A DNA stretch of 64,000 bases from Parascedosporium putredinis (taxonomy: Eukaryota > Ascomycota > Sordariomycetes > Microascales > Microascaceae): contig CASHTG010000019.1 of assembly GCA_949357655.1 (NCBI GenBank), positions 868,001 to 932,000 of the forward strand, read 5' to 3'. A model generated the notes under the pieces. The model was not told where the DNA came from, made no database searches, and was given only the letters and a program-made list of their open reading frames with translations. The position numbers were made by a program, and so were the translations under genes. Positions 1-11,088 of this stretch are shown here, in pieces (the first letter of the stretch is position 1; every line of letters starts with the position of its first letter).

Positions 1-453
1 ACAGGTCTTCGTCTCAATCCTGGACGTTTGCGGGGCTTGTGTTAAATACATACAGAAAAAAGAATATGTTAGCAACGATCATCTCCATCACATCCGGATA
101 TAAGCGCCGCACTAACACTGGTTTTTCTTTTGTTTAGTTGTGGTCTTGCAGAGCGCGTTGACCAACGGAGATGACAAGTTGAGGGTCGCCTCTGACAGCT
201 TCCAGAGAAGGGCAAAGCACGCCCGAGACATCATCAACAACATAATCTTAGTCTCTGTACAAGACCTCAAACAGACTAGCCGCGTGGTGCCTAAGTCCAA
301 GGTAGAAGAAGATACCGTAGCTAGGAGTCAAAGTCTAGCTTGCGCTACCGTCTCGATTTCTCCATGCTCAACGAAGGCTGGTGGAGTCGCAGAGAGTAAA
401 AACCACGGTATCCATCCCCAGTCTCATCATCTTGGAGATGGGAACATTGGACA
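1..453. other. Upstream region / possible N-terminal exon of the NLR gene
   Basis: An open frame on the + strand (140-457) runs towards the NACHT-ankyrin gene and may hold part of its N-terminal region. Its translation does not resemble a domain I know, and it changes frame before the first convincing coding segment near 454. I cannot place the true start codon. It may lie here after a frameshift, or left of the window. No repeat or RNA gene is visible. Confidence 0.3.
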
Positions 454-3400
454 TTGAAATATACTGAAGTTGAAATAGTCTACGAGAACAAACAGCAGCG
501 AGACGACCTCTTGATGTGGCTCTCTTCTCTTGATTTCCATGAGAAGCAGAAAGGTCTATTTGCACAACACCAAGAGGGAACCTGTAAGCGGTTTCTAGAC
601 AGCGAAGGGTTTCGCCACTGGTTTTTAAATCAAGAGAAGACGATCCTCTGGTGTCCTGGCGTTCGTACGTACATGTAAACATCTATTCTGCGCCTTGACC
701 GTATCTAACTCCATTGCCAGCGGGAGCAGGAAAATCCGTCACCATGTCAGTGCCCGACATAACCCAGATGCCCATAACTTGGATATCTAGACTTACCAGA
801 CATCCCTGGGCAGGTCAGTAGCTGTCAACTACGTCGAGGAAAACACAGAGCGAGCTACGGTTGCCATTGCCTACGTTTATTGCGACTATAAAAGTCAAGG
901 CACACAGTCCGTAACCGCCTTGTTCTCAAGTATCACCCGACAATTAGTTGAACAGACTCGGCAAACACCTCGCATTGCGGCGGAATTTCGAGACAGATTT
1001 ATTGAGAAACGACGGTACCCTACAGATGAGGAACATATCTCTCTACTAAACACTTTATCCCAGGAGTTTCAGCGTACATTTGTTTTCATTGATGCTTTGG
1101 TACACTCTCCACCCTCTTTTTGCAAAACAGACTATCAGACCTCGCTGACTATGAGAAGGATGAATGTACAGTGCCCGTCAGAACCAAGCTCATGCATATG
1201 ATGAGAAGGACAGCGTCCTCATTCCGCTTGTTGATTACCTCGCGGCCACACCTTCGTCTAGACTCCACCCACCCAAACGTGAATCGTCTAGATATTGTGG
1301 CGCAGGATCAGGACATTCGGCGATATGTAGGCTCCGAACTCGAATCGCATGATAGATTATGTGATTTCATCAAGGAAGATACCGCTCTCAAGGGATTGAT
1401 CTTAGAGCGCATAGCGCAGAGAGCCGCAGGCATGTAAGTGCACACAGAAAGCGCAGCAGTGAAGCTTCATGTTTCCGTGACTAATGTATCGCCAGGTTTT
1501 TGCTCGCACGTCTTCAATGTATCCACATTGGTGGATTGTCAAGTATCGCCAAAGTCCGCTTGGCGCTGAGTTCTGCGGTGACGGGAATCGATGGATTTTA
1601 CGAGGAAGCAATTGCAAGACTTGACAACCAATCAGTACAGGATGGCATCATGGCAAAGAGAGCAATATCCTATATCCACTTGGCGAAAAGACCGTTGCAA
1701 CTGCAGGAACTCCGTCATGCGTTAGCCGTTGAGGCTGGTAGTACGGAACTCGATAAAGACAACCTCCCAACTTCTCGAGTCCTGAGCGAGATAACTGGTG
1801 GCCTCATTCACGTTGATGGTGCAAGCACGGTCTCGCTCGTCCACTATACACTTCAGGAATATCTAGATGCGCGACCGGACAACCTGTTGCCAGGGGCGCA
1901 GTTACAACTCGCTACAACCTGCCTCACATATCTATCTTTTGGGGTTTTTAGCCTCGGACCTTGTTGTGATGATGCAGCTTTGGAACACCGTCTGGCGGAA
2001 TACCCGTTTATCAATTATGCTGCTCTCCAATTTGGATGCCATGCTGCTAACTGGCAACTACATGACGACTTGCAAATCCTAGATCTCCTAGAGAACAAGG
2101 CATGGATTTCTTCCTTGGCGCAACTTCTTTACTTGCCAAGGAACAAGACTAAAGGCTGGCATAGTCGCTACCCCCAAAACTTTAGTCCTCTTCATGCTTC
2201 TGCATATTGGGGACTAGAGAAAATAGTCGAAAGAATGATAGGGCAAGGGGCTAACATTGATAGCCAAGATGACCGTGGGTGGACGGCCTTGCACCTAGCC
2301 GCTCAACATGGCCACACTTCTGTCGTCCAAATACTGATCCAAAAGGGCGCCATGACGGACATAGAGACCCTGAAGGGAGAAACGGCCTTCCACTGGGCAG
2401 CTAGAAATGGCTATGCTGAAATTGTCGAGCTTCTCGCGGACAAAGACAAGGGTTTAACGCTGGAAGACCATGAGGGTTGGACAGGCCTCGACTGGGCAGT
2501 TATACGGGGCAATAACAGAGTGGTTGAGCTGATCCTGGACACCTGCAACAACGCCGGTCTAGCGTTTTTGAAAAGCAACCGGTCTTTGATTCTAGCGGCC
2601 GAAGCCGGAAATGAAGTCATCACGAAACTCCTGCTTGATCGTGGCGCGAGTGTTGACTGGAAAGATAATCAAGGAAGCACCCCTTTAACTTGGGCTGTTG
2701 CAGAAGGACACTCAAAGGTAGTGTCTCTACTTTTACAATCTGGAGCTGATGTTGACTCGAAGGACGTTTACCTCAATTCTCCACTACATTGGGCTACTCC
2801 ACATGTGGCCACCGCCAAGATTCTTTTGGAGAATGGAGCCAGCATTAATGCAGCAAACGACCAGGGACACACTGCCCTCCTTTGGTGCGCTCAAGATTAC
2901 CAGTCGGCGGTTCTTCAGCTGTTACTCGAATATAACGCCGACGTCGATCTGCAAGACAGGCACGGGTTTACCCCATTACATGCGGCTGCCCTCAAGGGCC
3001 AAGAGGGCGTGGTGCGGTTGCTACTCACGAAGGGAGCTAATCCCAATATTCGAGATAAGGATGGCTGGACACCATTACATGCTGCGGGATTGCGAGGGCA
3101 CGAAGAGATTGTGATATTACTTCTAGAGTATGTTGATGATGGGCAGTCCATTCGATCCTGGGCGAATTCGCAACGCGAGAACCCCAAACAGCGGGCTTTC
3201 TTAGAGCACAAGGCAGAGAGAAAATCTAGCGGAAGCACAGTTGTTACTGGCCTTCGCTGGGCCGTCATGGAAGGCCGTATTGAACGTATAAAGGCTATCC
3301 TGGAACGAAAAGTAGACATCGACGCTCAGGAAGTCGGCGGTGCCACAGCGTTAATAGTCGGCGTTCGAATGGGAGAAGAATCCGCGGTTAAATTACTGTT

Positions 3401-4312
3401 GGAAAGCGGCGCGGACGTCAATAAGCGCGAAAGAAACGGGCGGTCGGCACTACACATCGCAGCGAGGATGGGCCATGACAGCATTGTTGCCATGCTAGTG
3501 AATCACAGTGCCGACCTCGATGCAAAGATCCACGGCTTCACGGCCATGCTCTTGGCCGCTACGCATGAGCAGATTAGTGTTGTGGAGTTTCTCATCGATC
3601 AGGGGCCGACCCCAACGCAGAGGATTACCATAGCCAAAGAGCCTTGCACTGGGTCGCCCAGCACGGTGCACTGACAGCCGTGGACACCCTTTAAAAAAGG
3701 AGCCGAGATCGATGCTGTTGATAGACAAGGGAGAACAGCCTTGATGTGGGCCGTGGCATGTGGACAAGCAAACACCGTCGCGCTCCTCCTCGAGCGCGGC
3801 GCTGACCCGAACTCAATAGCCGACGACGGTGCATCCGCACTGCATCTAGCGGCATATGAAGGCCGAATGGACATGGTCTATCTGTTACTCATTGCAGGAG
3901 CCAACGTTGATGCAAAAACGTACGATGGATGCACGGCATTACATGTCGCCTCCTTTATGGGTTACAGAAGATTGGGGGACCATTTGCTTCTCAAAGGGGC
4001 AGACCCGGAAGCGGAACTTGAGTGGTTTAAAGTTGAACAACGGACCCGCACTCAAGTTGATAGCGCTATGAACGAGATCGAAGAGACTGAGTGGTCGGGC
4101 AGCGAGTTTTGCGGGATCAGCAGTGATTTTACAGGAGAGAATTGGGTGGATCATTATGTTCCCCTTTGGTGCAGCCACTCATGTTACAGCACTCGTTTAG
4201 CAGGGTGTTCAGTAGGCTCCTCCTCGAGCAAGGAGCCCAGAAAAACAACTTGGGAGAAGCGACGCGAGGCGTTACGGCGATGCAATTAGCAGCTCGAGGG
4301 CCTACTGCCTGA
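454..4312 (+). CDS. NACHT-ankyrin repeat protein (fungal NLR-like), frame interrupted
   Basis: This is an NLR-type signalling ATPase: a NACHT nucleotide-binding domain followed by a long ankyrin-repeat array. Such fungal proteins are candidates for allorecognition or immune-like sensing. Splicing at 665-720 (56 nt) creates CPGVPGAGKS, the usual fungal NACHT P-loop. A second intron at 746-813 continues into an ATPase segment ending FVFIDAL (Walker B region, near 1090), and LLITSRPH follows near 1235. A third intron (about 1435-1496) leads to the C-terminal half, with many ankyrin units from about 2170 to 4000. The acidic residues expected just after FIDAL are not in frame. Frame changes occur near 3603 (GGGG), 3693 (TTTAAAAAA) and about 4190. 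Beyond the last, an ankyrin-like tail ends at the TGA at 4310-4312. The start codon is unresolved. It could be a functional gene with assembly errors or a decaying one. Confidence 0.75.
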
Positions 4313-4327
4313 GGTCGTGCCTTGACA

Positions 4328-5205
4328 TCAGGCAGGGCCATCTCGCTCAAGAGAATCCTGCTCATCCGCGGGCCTGTGAAAGGGCTTCAATGCGTACATT
4401 TTTACTGGCAGCAGCTTTCTAGGAAAGCTTTTCGGAAACCCATTTTGCATTTCCGCACGTATCACTTGAAGGCCAGCTTCCTTGAACAAATCTCGAAACT
4501 TTCCATCTTCCCTACGTGCTGGTCAGCTAGGTGAATGTGTAGAGTAGTAAGTCGGAGGTTACCTTGTTATGCTGTTGTCGCTTGCGTCTATCATGTCTGT
4601 GCCACTAGTACTTAAGTTCTCCTTGACTACTATAATACCACCCTTCTTCAACGCCAGAGAGCATCGGCGCAGATTCTCGGTCAATTCGTCATCGCTCGCA
4701 TAGCAAAGACACCATTGAATCCAGATTAGATCGTACATCGAATCTTCATTCGGATGCCACTCCTGCAAAGGAACGTTGAAGATTTGCCGTACCTGGGTCT
4801 TACCCTGAAGCGCGTTGGTGAATTTGGCTACTGGTTCAACGATGTCAATTTGCTCGGCGATGGGAAGAAACAGGCCTTCCGTAACCCTGCCAATTCTATT
4901 TGTTGCCCCAAGACACGTTTAGTAGTAATACTCGATCGCGCAGAGGAATCTCTAGGAATCTCTTACCCGGCACCGAATTCTAAGACGCTATCAATGCGAC
5001 GCCGGTCGCTTTTAAGACCAATTCCCAATTTCGCCAAGAAAGCTCGGGATCCTTGGAGGTCAACTCTATTGATACAGGAAAAGGTTCGGGTGGATGGAAT
5101 GCCTCCAAGCATGCCATCTACGCTGGCGCAAACGCCCTTCCAGTACTCAACGCTTTCGCGAGAGCCAGGGAGGGCCGAAGGAGGCGTTGGAACTGGGGTT
5201 GACAT
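4328..5205 (-). CDS. Protein N-terminal (alpha-N) methyltransferase, NTM1/METTL11 family
   Basis: This is an S-adenosylmethionine-dependent methyltransferase of the family that methylates the exposed N-terminal amine of proteins such as ribosomal proteins starting Met-(Ala/Pro/Ser)-Pro-Lys. There are three exons and no frameshift. Exon 1 (5205 down to 4967) has YWKGVCASVDGMLGG, RVDLQGSRAFL and the start of the SAM site, LEFGAG. The intron at 4896-4966 (71 nt) joins this to IGRVTEGLFLPIA, completing the GxGxGR motif, then IDIVEP (motif II). EWHP and YDLIWIQWCL follow, then GGIIVVKEN. The intron at 4512-4562 (51 nt) precedes the last exon, which ends around LLPVKMYALKP and a TGA at 4328-4330. 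The start is the ATG at 5205 (MSTPVPTPPS). It lies tail to tail with the NLR gene, 15 bp apart. The family assignment is firm; the substrate is inferred. Confidence 0.9.
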
Positions 5206-6489
5206 CTTAGGATGGGAAGGTCTGCAGGTCTCTCTCCCCCGGTCTGTTCCGGTGGTCGTAGTGCTGTTTCGTCCACACCGTGGGCTACTCTAATAGTTGC
5301 TTGAGTTCTTCACCTGTTGGTACCGAGGTATAGCTGGAAGATACGATGTGTAGGATATGTGCTTTTTTCCTTTTTCCTTGCCTTTTTTTCTTCTTTTTTG
5401 TTTTTTCGCCTATTGCTGTCTGCCTCCCGATGATGTTGTTGGGTGGCAGTTGTTAAAGTTAGGTTTCGCCGAACTTCACCCGAAAAACTTGGAAATCTAT
5501 TTCGATTCAAGATGGCACAGGGTGCCCAAGGAAAGAGCGATCATCGACCTACTCAGCCATGTGCAATGAAGACTCTTGCTTTAGGATCAGAAATTTTGTC
5601 CGGCTTGCGCACACTTTTCGATGACGTTGAGAAAAACAGCCATCCGTTCAGCCTCGTTTTCTGAAGGAAGAAGAATTGCTATTATGCACGACTGGGTTGT
5701 CTTGGTTTCTTTTCTTTTCCTCACATGGAAAGACCCTTGACCCTCAACGGGAAGACCCGTGCCTCTTTCATGCTGTCGTGCCCCTCGCTTGTCTCGCTGG
5801 TGGTGAGATGCCACTGACTAAGCAGGGCGCGCCCGCCTGGATGATCCCTGAAGATCCATCGCCGCCCTATCTCAAGGCAACGTCTTCCGGAGAGTCTGGG
5901 GTAATCGTATTCGTGACCATTTGCACCTTTTTCGTAGATTTTCGTTCTCCCTCCCCTTTTATTTGTGCAGGTATTGGGACGACCAAGCTGCTACCGAGAT
6001 TCCGTACTTTAGAGCATTCCTTCACGATTTGCGACCGTCCCCGACTGGCCACAGTACATCGCCTATTTGCATTCCACGTCACGTCGAGCGACCCTCCCGA
6101 GATCTCGCGCCGCCCGCTTCTGAGGCTCCCGCGTTCAATAGCGAACCTATTTCGGCTAATATCCCGCTTTTGTGGTTCTTTTGACATACCAAGTTCTTTG
6201 CCACTCTCTCCCAGACGTAAGTCGAGGGAGAGGCGATCATCGTTGCATGGGATTTCTGCCTACCGAGCTTTCTCGACTCGACGACCGCGTCACCTTCGGA
6301 TAGTGTCCTTGATATACGTATAAATTCCTCCCATTTCAAACGCATCGAAATCACACTCCGAGGCAAAGGAAATATCGGATATTCCTCTATTACCAACCTA
6401 TTTGCCTCAGCCCCTCTCGCGTCAGCTTGGGGGTGGTGTGTCTGAATCCGAACTCGGATGTCGAGCCTCGAGCCGAGCGCATAGTCGCC
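5206..6489. other. Divergent intergenic region (methyltransferase / TPR gene)
   Basis: About 1.3 kb separates the starts of two divergently transcribed genes. It contains T-rich and CT-rich tracts (for example near 5365-5400 and 5700-5720) typical of fungal 5' leaders. Open frames up to 215 codons occur on both strands and overlap each other, but none shows a recognisable motif. I take the region to be promoters and untranslated leaders. Confidence 0.45.
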
Positions 6490-8768
6490 ATGCCATCTCT
6501 TCGAAAGGCGATCGAAAAGCGGCGACCTCGAGCCGTCCTCGTCCAAGATTTCCATCATTACATTTTGCTTCTTGGCGGAGAGGTTCTGAAGGTCGGGGGC
6601 GCACAAAAGTTCATCAAACTCGCCGGGAACTGGGCCACCCTAATCATATCGCGGACTCTAGCGGCGGATGACGAGAGAAATCGAATCGTTGTTCCAATCT
6701 CGTTTCTGGCGCGAGGCCACGCGCACTGGAACAGGGGGATACTGATGCGGCGATTCGCGACCTCGAACTATCCCGTCAGTTTTTCCGTGCGCTGGAAGAG
6801 AGCCCTTTGAAACAATTCTACTTTGGCCGCTGTCTTTCACTTCTCTTGCAATGTTATACCATCCGTGGCGCCGAGAATCGAGCCTTGGAAATCGCTACAG
6901 ACACGACGGATCTTCTCCAGACGTTTCAGGCTTTGAGTGGCCGGAATTCATCCCCTCGACGCTATAATGACGCCGCGGACAATGCCCTATTTAGGTTAAT
7001 ACACCCTAGGGACGTTTGGTGTGTCAGATGCTTGTGCGACCTCGTGGAGTTAGCCACGGTTTACCTTGGCCTGCGACCGCCCCAGGACGGCTCGTTTTAC
7101 ACCACCATCGTAGAGATGTTGGTGAGACGGCCGGCTCAAGGCGTTGCCTATATCTACAATCTTGAGAAGGAGTTTGCGCTTGCGCTTAGCATCGCTGGCT
7201 TTGTTGACGAGGCTGTGCTTGTCTGGCGCAGGCTAATAAGTTGGAAGGACAAGCCTGTTCACCGTCCAGACGAGGAAGAAGATGCGGTGAGGTTCCGGCT
7301 GCTTGCCTGCCTCATTGTTACGGACGAAGTGGGTGACGAAACCATGAAGGAATACAAACTGGTAGATGTGGCGCATAGCATGATCCACTACGATCATGGC
7401 CAGGTCCTTCTTTACCTTGCCCGGCGACTGCTGTATCGGAAAAAGATGTACAGCGAACTCGTCACCCTCTGTCACCGCATTCAGCATCTTTGCGACGAAA
7501 AGTATACGCCTAGAAACCTATTGTCCGTGATTAACCGGTACTACGCAGCCCGCGTACAGAAAAAGGCGGGGAGATATGATCTCGCGATTGAGGAGTATCG
7601 CGCGTTGCTCACGCTTCTGGAACGGTTTCTAGCGTGGGACGATGACGATGACCTTGCCGCAGCATCGAACCACACTTTGGAACTATCGACCCTTCGCGGT
7701 GATACGAGGAAGAGTCTCGCCCACGCCTTGCGCTTGGCTGGGCGAACAGACGAGTGCATTTTTGAGTATCGGAAAACTCTCGAGGATGACCCCGCGGGAT
7801 TCCTCGGCAACCGCAAAACTAGGCGCGGGATTCTGAAGACTCTTGCACACTTGTATGAGGAAGGTGAGGATGTGGACGAGGCTATTCTTGCCTACGATAT
7901 TCTGTATAGAGAATACCTTGCAAGACCAATGTCGGAGGCGTCGGCGGTGATAAAATGCAGCTGGTACCGGGGAAAGATGTTCCATCTCATGGGTGAACTG
8001 GACCACGCCCTTGAGTTGTTCCGCTACGCAGCAAATGCCTGCGCGGTTAGGAGGATGGAGAACGCCAAAACCCGCTGGCCAACGCCGGATCAATTACAAC
8101 TAGCTAGGATGACGATTGAAAACGCGGAATCAGAGGAAGATCGGCGTGATCCAGCCCAGACGGATGCCGGGGCGTCAAAGGGCCCTAATGTGACGGAGAC
8201 TACGGAAGAGGCTGCCGAGCCTAGCTCGAGACCGGTCAAGGTTCCTGCTGATGAAACGGCGAGGCAGCGACCCGCGGGTATGTCATCTACGCCGATAGCG
8301 GAAGAGCCCGCCCCCGCAGAGCCGGGTCCTGCTCCGGCAGAACCGGGCGTCTCCATACCCAACCGGGTGCGTGTAGCCCATCTCGTAGGGCTGGACTTTG
8401 ACGATGTATTCGGGTACGGCGCGGATGATGAAGCTGCTAGTCTTCGTGACCAAAGTATCGACGACAAGGATCGCTGGTGGGCGCAAACTATCAACGACTC
8501 CATTGAGGCGGTGGAACGCGGAGAACGGATTGAGAACCCGGCACCTGCAGACCGCTACGACTCGGACTGGGACGATGACATGCTTGAATTTGAGGGCCAG
8601 GGCGTAGGGGATGCGCCATTCATGAGCATCGGCAGGAGGTCGAGTGATGGAGTTCTCCCGCGATTCGCGGATTTACCGGCGACGTTTGAGGACTACATGC
8701 ATGAGGTAGCAGATCGAAAAAGATATACTTGGCGAACTCCTCAGAAGAAGGAGGATTCGGCGATATGA
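6490..8768 (+). CDS. TPR-like repeat protein of unknown function
   Basis: I do not recognise the family. From about 6720 the protein is a series of helical pairs that look like tetratricopeptide repeats: EQGDTDAAIRDLELSRQFF, AGRYDLAIEEYRALL, LAGRTDECIFEYRKTL, EGEDVDEAILAYDILY and GELDHALELFRYA. These imply a protein-binding scaffold. After about 8130 the chain becomes low-complexity and acidic, with a duplicated PAEPGPAPAEPG segment, and ends at a TGA at 8766-8768. The main frame is open from 6672 but has no ATG before about 7116, deep inside the repeats. The N-terminus must therefore come from another frame or an upstream exon. The ATG at 6490 opens a frame that joins by one missing base near 6720. 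I use it as a provisional start. Confidence 0.65.
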
Positions 8769-9181
8769 ATCACCATAAGGCGTACAGCAAACCATCCTCA
8801 TTTTTCTCTCCTTCTCTCTTTCTCTCTTTTTTTTTTTTTTCTTTTCTCGGACTGGGATCTCGGGCAAGAGATGGACCAATATTTGTATGGGACTCTGGGT
8901 TATGGGCAGACAGGCAGGAAGGCATGGATGGCATGGTATCGTTGTAGGATTTCCTCCCTTGGGCTTTTCATCGTTTTCCTACGTCCTTTTTTCTCTTTGG
9001 GTCACGACAAACTTATGAGCTGGGCCATGCCATCGTATCACGGGCTTGATATTAGATACCCGAAATCTACCAAACTATATTCATCATTGTCTCACTGCCT
9101 AAAGCGTACTGTTTGTGCCGTCCACCCATTTCCTGTTATTGCCCCTAGAAATTGTATCCCCCTTCTCTCCCCTCCCCTGGT
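8769..9181. other. Convergent 3' region between the TPR and PGAM-family genes
   Basis: The 3' ends of two convergent genes face each other here. A long pyrimidine tract (about 8808-8845, CTCTTT repeats then about 13 T) follows the TPR stop codon. No further gene is visible. Confidence 0.5.
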
Positions 9182-10367
9182 TCACATAGCCTTGCAACAA
9201 CAAGCCAGCAGACAACCGTGCAACACCAACCGCCTTTCAATAGCCGACAAGCCTCTCGCCCACATCAAAGTCGGCGGCTCATCCACCTCCTCCGCCTTGA
9301 CGAGCAGCGCGAGGAAGTACCCTCCTAACCCTATACATCTCGGCATCGCACACGGCCATGATGACGGCAATGGCAAACGAGTGCACGGACAGGGACAAGC
9401 ACGCGCCCTCGTCGCGGCGAAAGAGGTCCTCGAGGACGGCCTGCTTGCGCGCGCAGTGCTCGGGCAGGGGCTCCCAGCGGTCGGCCCTCCACAGGGTGTC
9501 CGTCTCGGCGAAGCCCTCCTCGAAGAGGAACTCGGGGAAGTCCTCGGCGAGGCGGGCACGCGGGCTGCGCCGGTCGCACGTGTGGTCGGTGATTTGCTCG
9601 CGGAGGAGCTCCTTGATCAGCGGGTGGAAGGGCGCGCCGCGCGACTGGTAGATGGGCGCCCAGATGTGCTTGGTCGTCTGGAGGCAGCGCGTCAGGGGCG
9701 AGCTGTAGATGGTGTCGGGGAAGGGGGCGCCCTTCTCGATCAGCGCGGTCCAGAATGCGGAGAGCGTCACCGCTTGGGATACGCCCTCTGGGGTGAGGTG
9801 GGCGTCGGACCACGACACCGTGCCGTCGCCGTCAAGTCGGCTCCAGTGATTCTATGTCGCACAGCTATGTTAGCAACTAAAACGACTCCTTCCTCCCTTC
9901 CATTTTTCTTTAATATTTTCCTATTCACAACGAGCAGGAAAGCTGTTGTTGCAAACTGGGAGCAGTCCCGCCCGCTCACCGCTCAAACCTAGCACAGAGG
10001 AGTACCGCCAACGTGAGACCAATTTACACTTCCCCATCGTCTCTCACCACGGACAAACAAACTTACATCCCAAGCCTCGGTGCCCACCTTGGCATGCATC
10101 ACATTGTGGTCTCCTGTCCGTGCCTCGTCAGGTAGAGCAGCTTGTACTTGGTCCCCGCCAGCGCCGCGGCGTTCAGGGCCTCAAGTACCGCGCGAGCCGC
10201 TGCCACTGGGTAAGTTTGGCAGCATCCTCCGGCCCATCCGTCTCGTAGGCGCGCTCAATGATGGCAAGGTCGGGCTGGGTGGTGATCTTGAGGGTCTCAT
10301 CCGCGGCGCACTCAGCTGCGAAGCCCTTGAAGATGCCAGGGACGGCGGTGAATTTGTAATGGCTCAT
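9182..10367 (-). CDS. Histidine phosphatase superfamily protein (PGAM-like, resembles Pmu1)
   Basis: This is a branch-1 histidine phosphatase. The protein starts at the ATG at 10367 (MSHYKFTAVPGIF), reaches LLYLTRHG with the catalytic RHG motif near 10120, and continues HNVMHAKVGTEAWD to a donor at 10066. An intron of about 215 nt (9852-10066) leads to HWSRLDGDG, LTPEG and SSPLTRCLQT, the second substrate-phosphate arm. VHSFAIAVI near 9370 carries the late catalytic His. The order resembles the fungal phosphomutase-like Pmu1 family and not glycolytic phosphoglycerate mutase. The substrate is unknown. Two apparent one-base losses break the frame: GG at about 10107 just after RHG, and GGG at about 9330. 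The second restores a C-terminus with VGGYFLALL ending at 9182. Confidence 0.85.
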
Positions 10368-11088
10368 CTTTTCGGGTAGAATGGAAAAAAAAAAAAAAAG
10401 GTATGCTGCTGTAGGGGCGCTTTAAATTATCGCTCCGTTATGATGGACTTTTCTCCTTTGCTTCTTGAAGGGTCTTACAAGCGGTCTCAGCCGGCGAAGA
10501 CCAAATTTCCTCAAGGGGCTTAAATTTCCCACGGCTAGGCCCCTTGGCAGGTCTGCAGAACGGCAATGCCGATTGATTCGGCAAGGTGAATGATATTGGG
10601 GCTATCAGAGGACAGAGTCTAACCACGGGGTAAGAAAGCTCAGCTACACCCGTGCAATGGCATCACCAGACGTCCTTATGAATTATCCTCCTGTGGGTTA
10701 TTCTTTTGCTCGTTTCCCCACCCTTTCCTCACTTTTCGCCGTATCCATGACAAGAACAAGACGCCTGCCTGCCCCTCATTGCCCCGCCATTCTATCCCGA
10801 AATACGCATTTGAAGTGATAATGTAATAGTGATTAGTCGAGTTCCCCGAGCTCCCCTTGCCGCTTAGATAATCATCCATTGTATTTCGCATGGCGTACAT
10901 CATCACACTGGCACTCATTGCCTACGAGCTTCGCGTTTCCCTCTGAATAGAGTATCTAGATGCCTGATCTAATCTGGATGATATATTAATCAACTAGATA
11001 AACAAAGACTTGTTTGTCACGGGTTAAGCCGTCGAAGCGAAGCGGACGGTTGATAACGTGAATGGCCTAGCGTCCGGCATGTGCTCGA
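10368..11088. other. Intergenic region 5' of the PGAM-family gene, 3' of cul4
   Basis: This holds the promoter side of the PGAM-family gene and the 3' side of cullin-4. A run of about 15 A lies at 10385-10400. Short frames on the - strand (10438-10626, 10676-10918) have no recognisable motifs. I see nothing else. Confidence 0.45.

Noticed and set aside
5676..6606. Overlapping long frames on both strands (215 codons + and 175 codons -)
   Set aside because: They overlap each other in an upstream leader region, show no motif, and their composition looks like chance GC-rich frames.
9331..9813. Arg/Pro-rich - strand frame and the + strand frame 8871-9992 over the PGAM gene
   Set aside because: Both are shadows of the histidine-phosphatase exon, which alone carries catalytic motifs.
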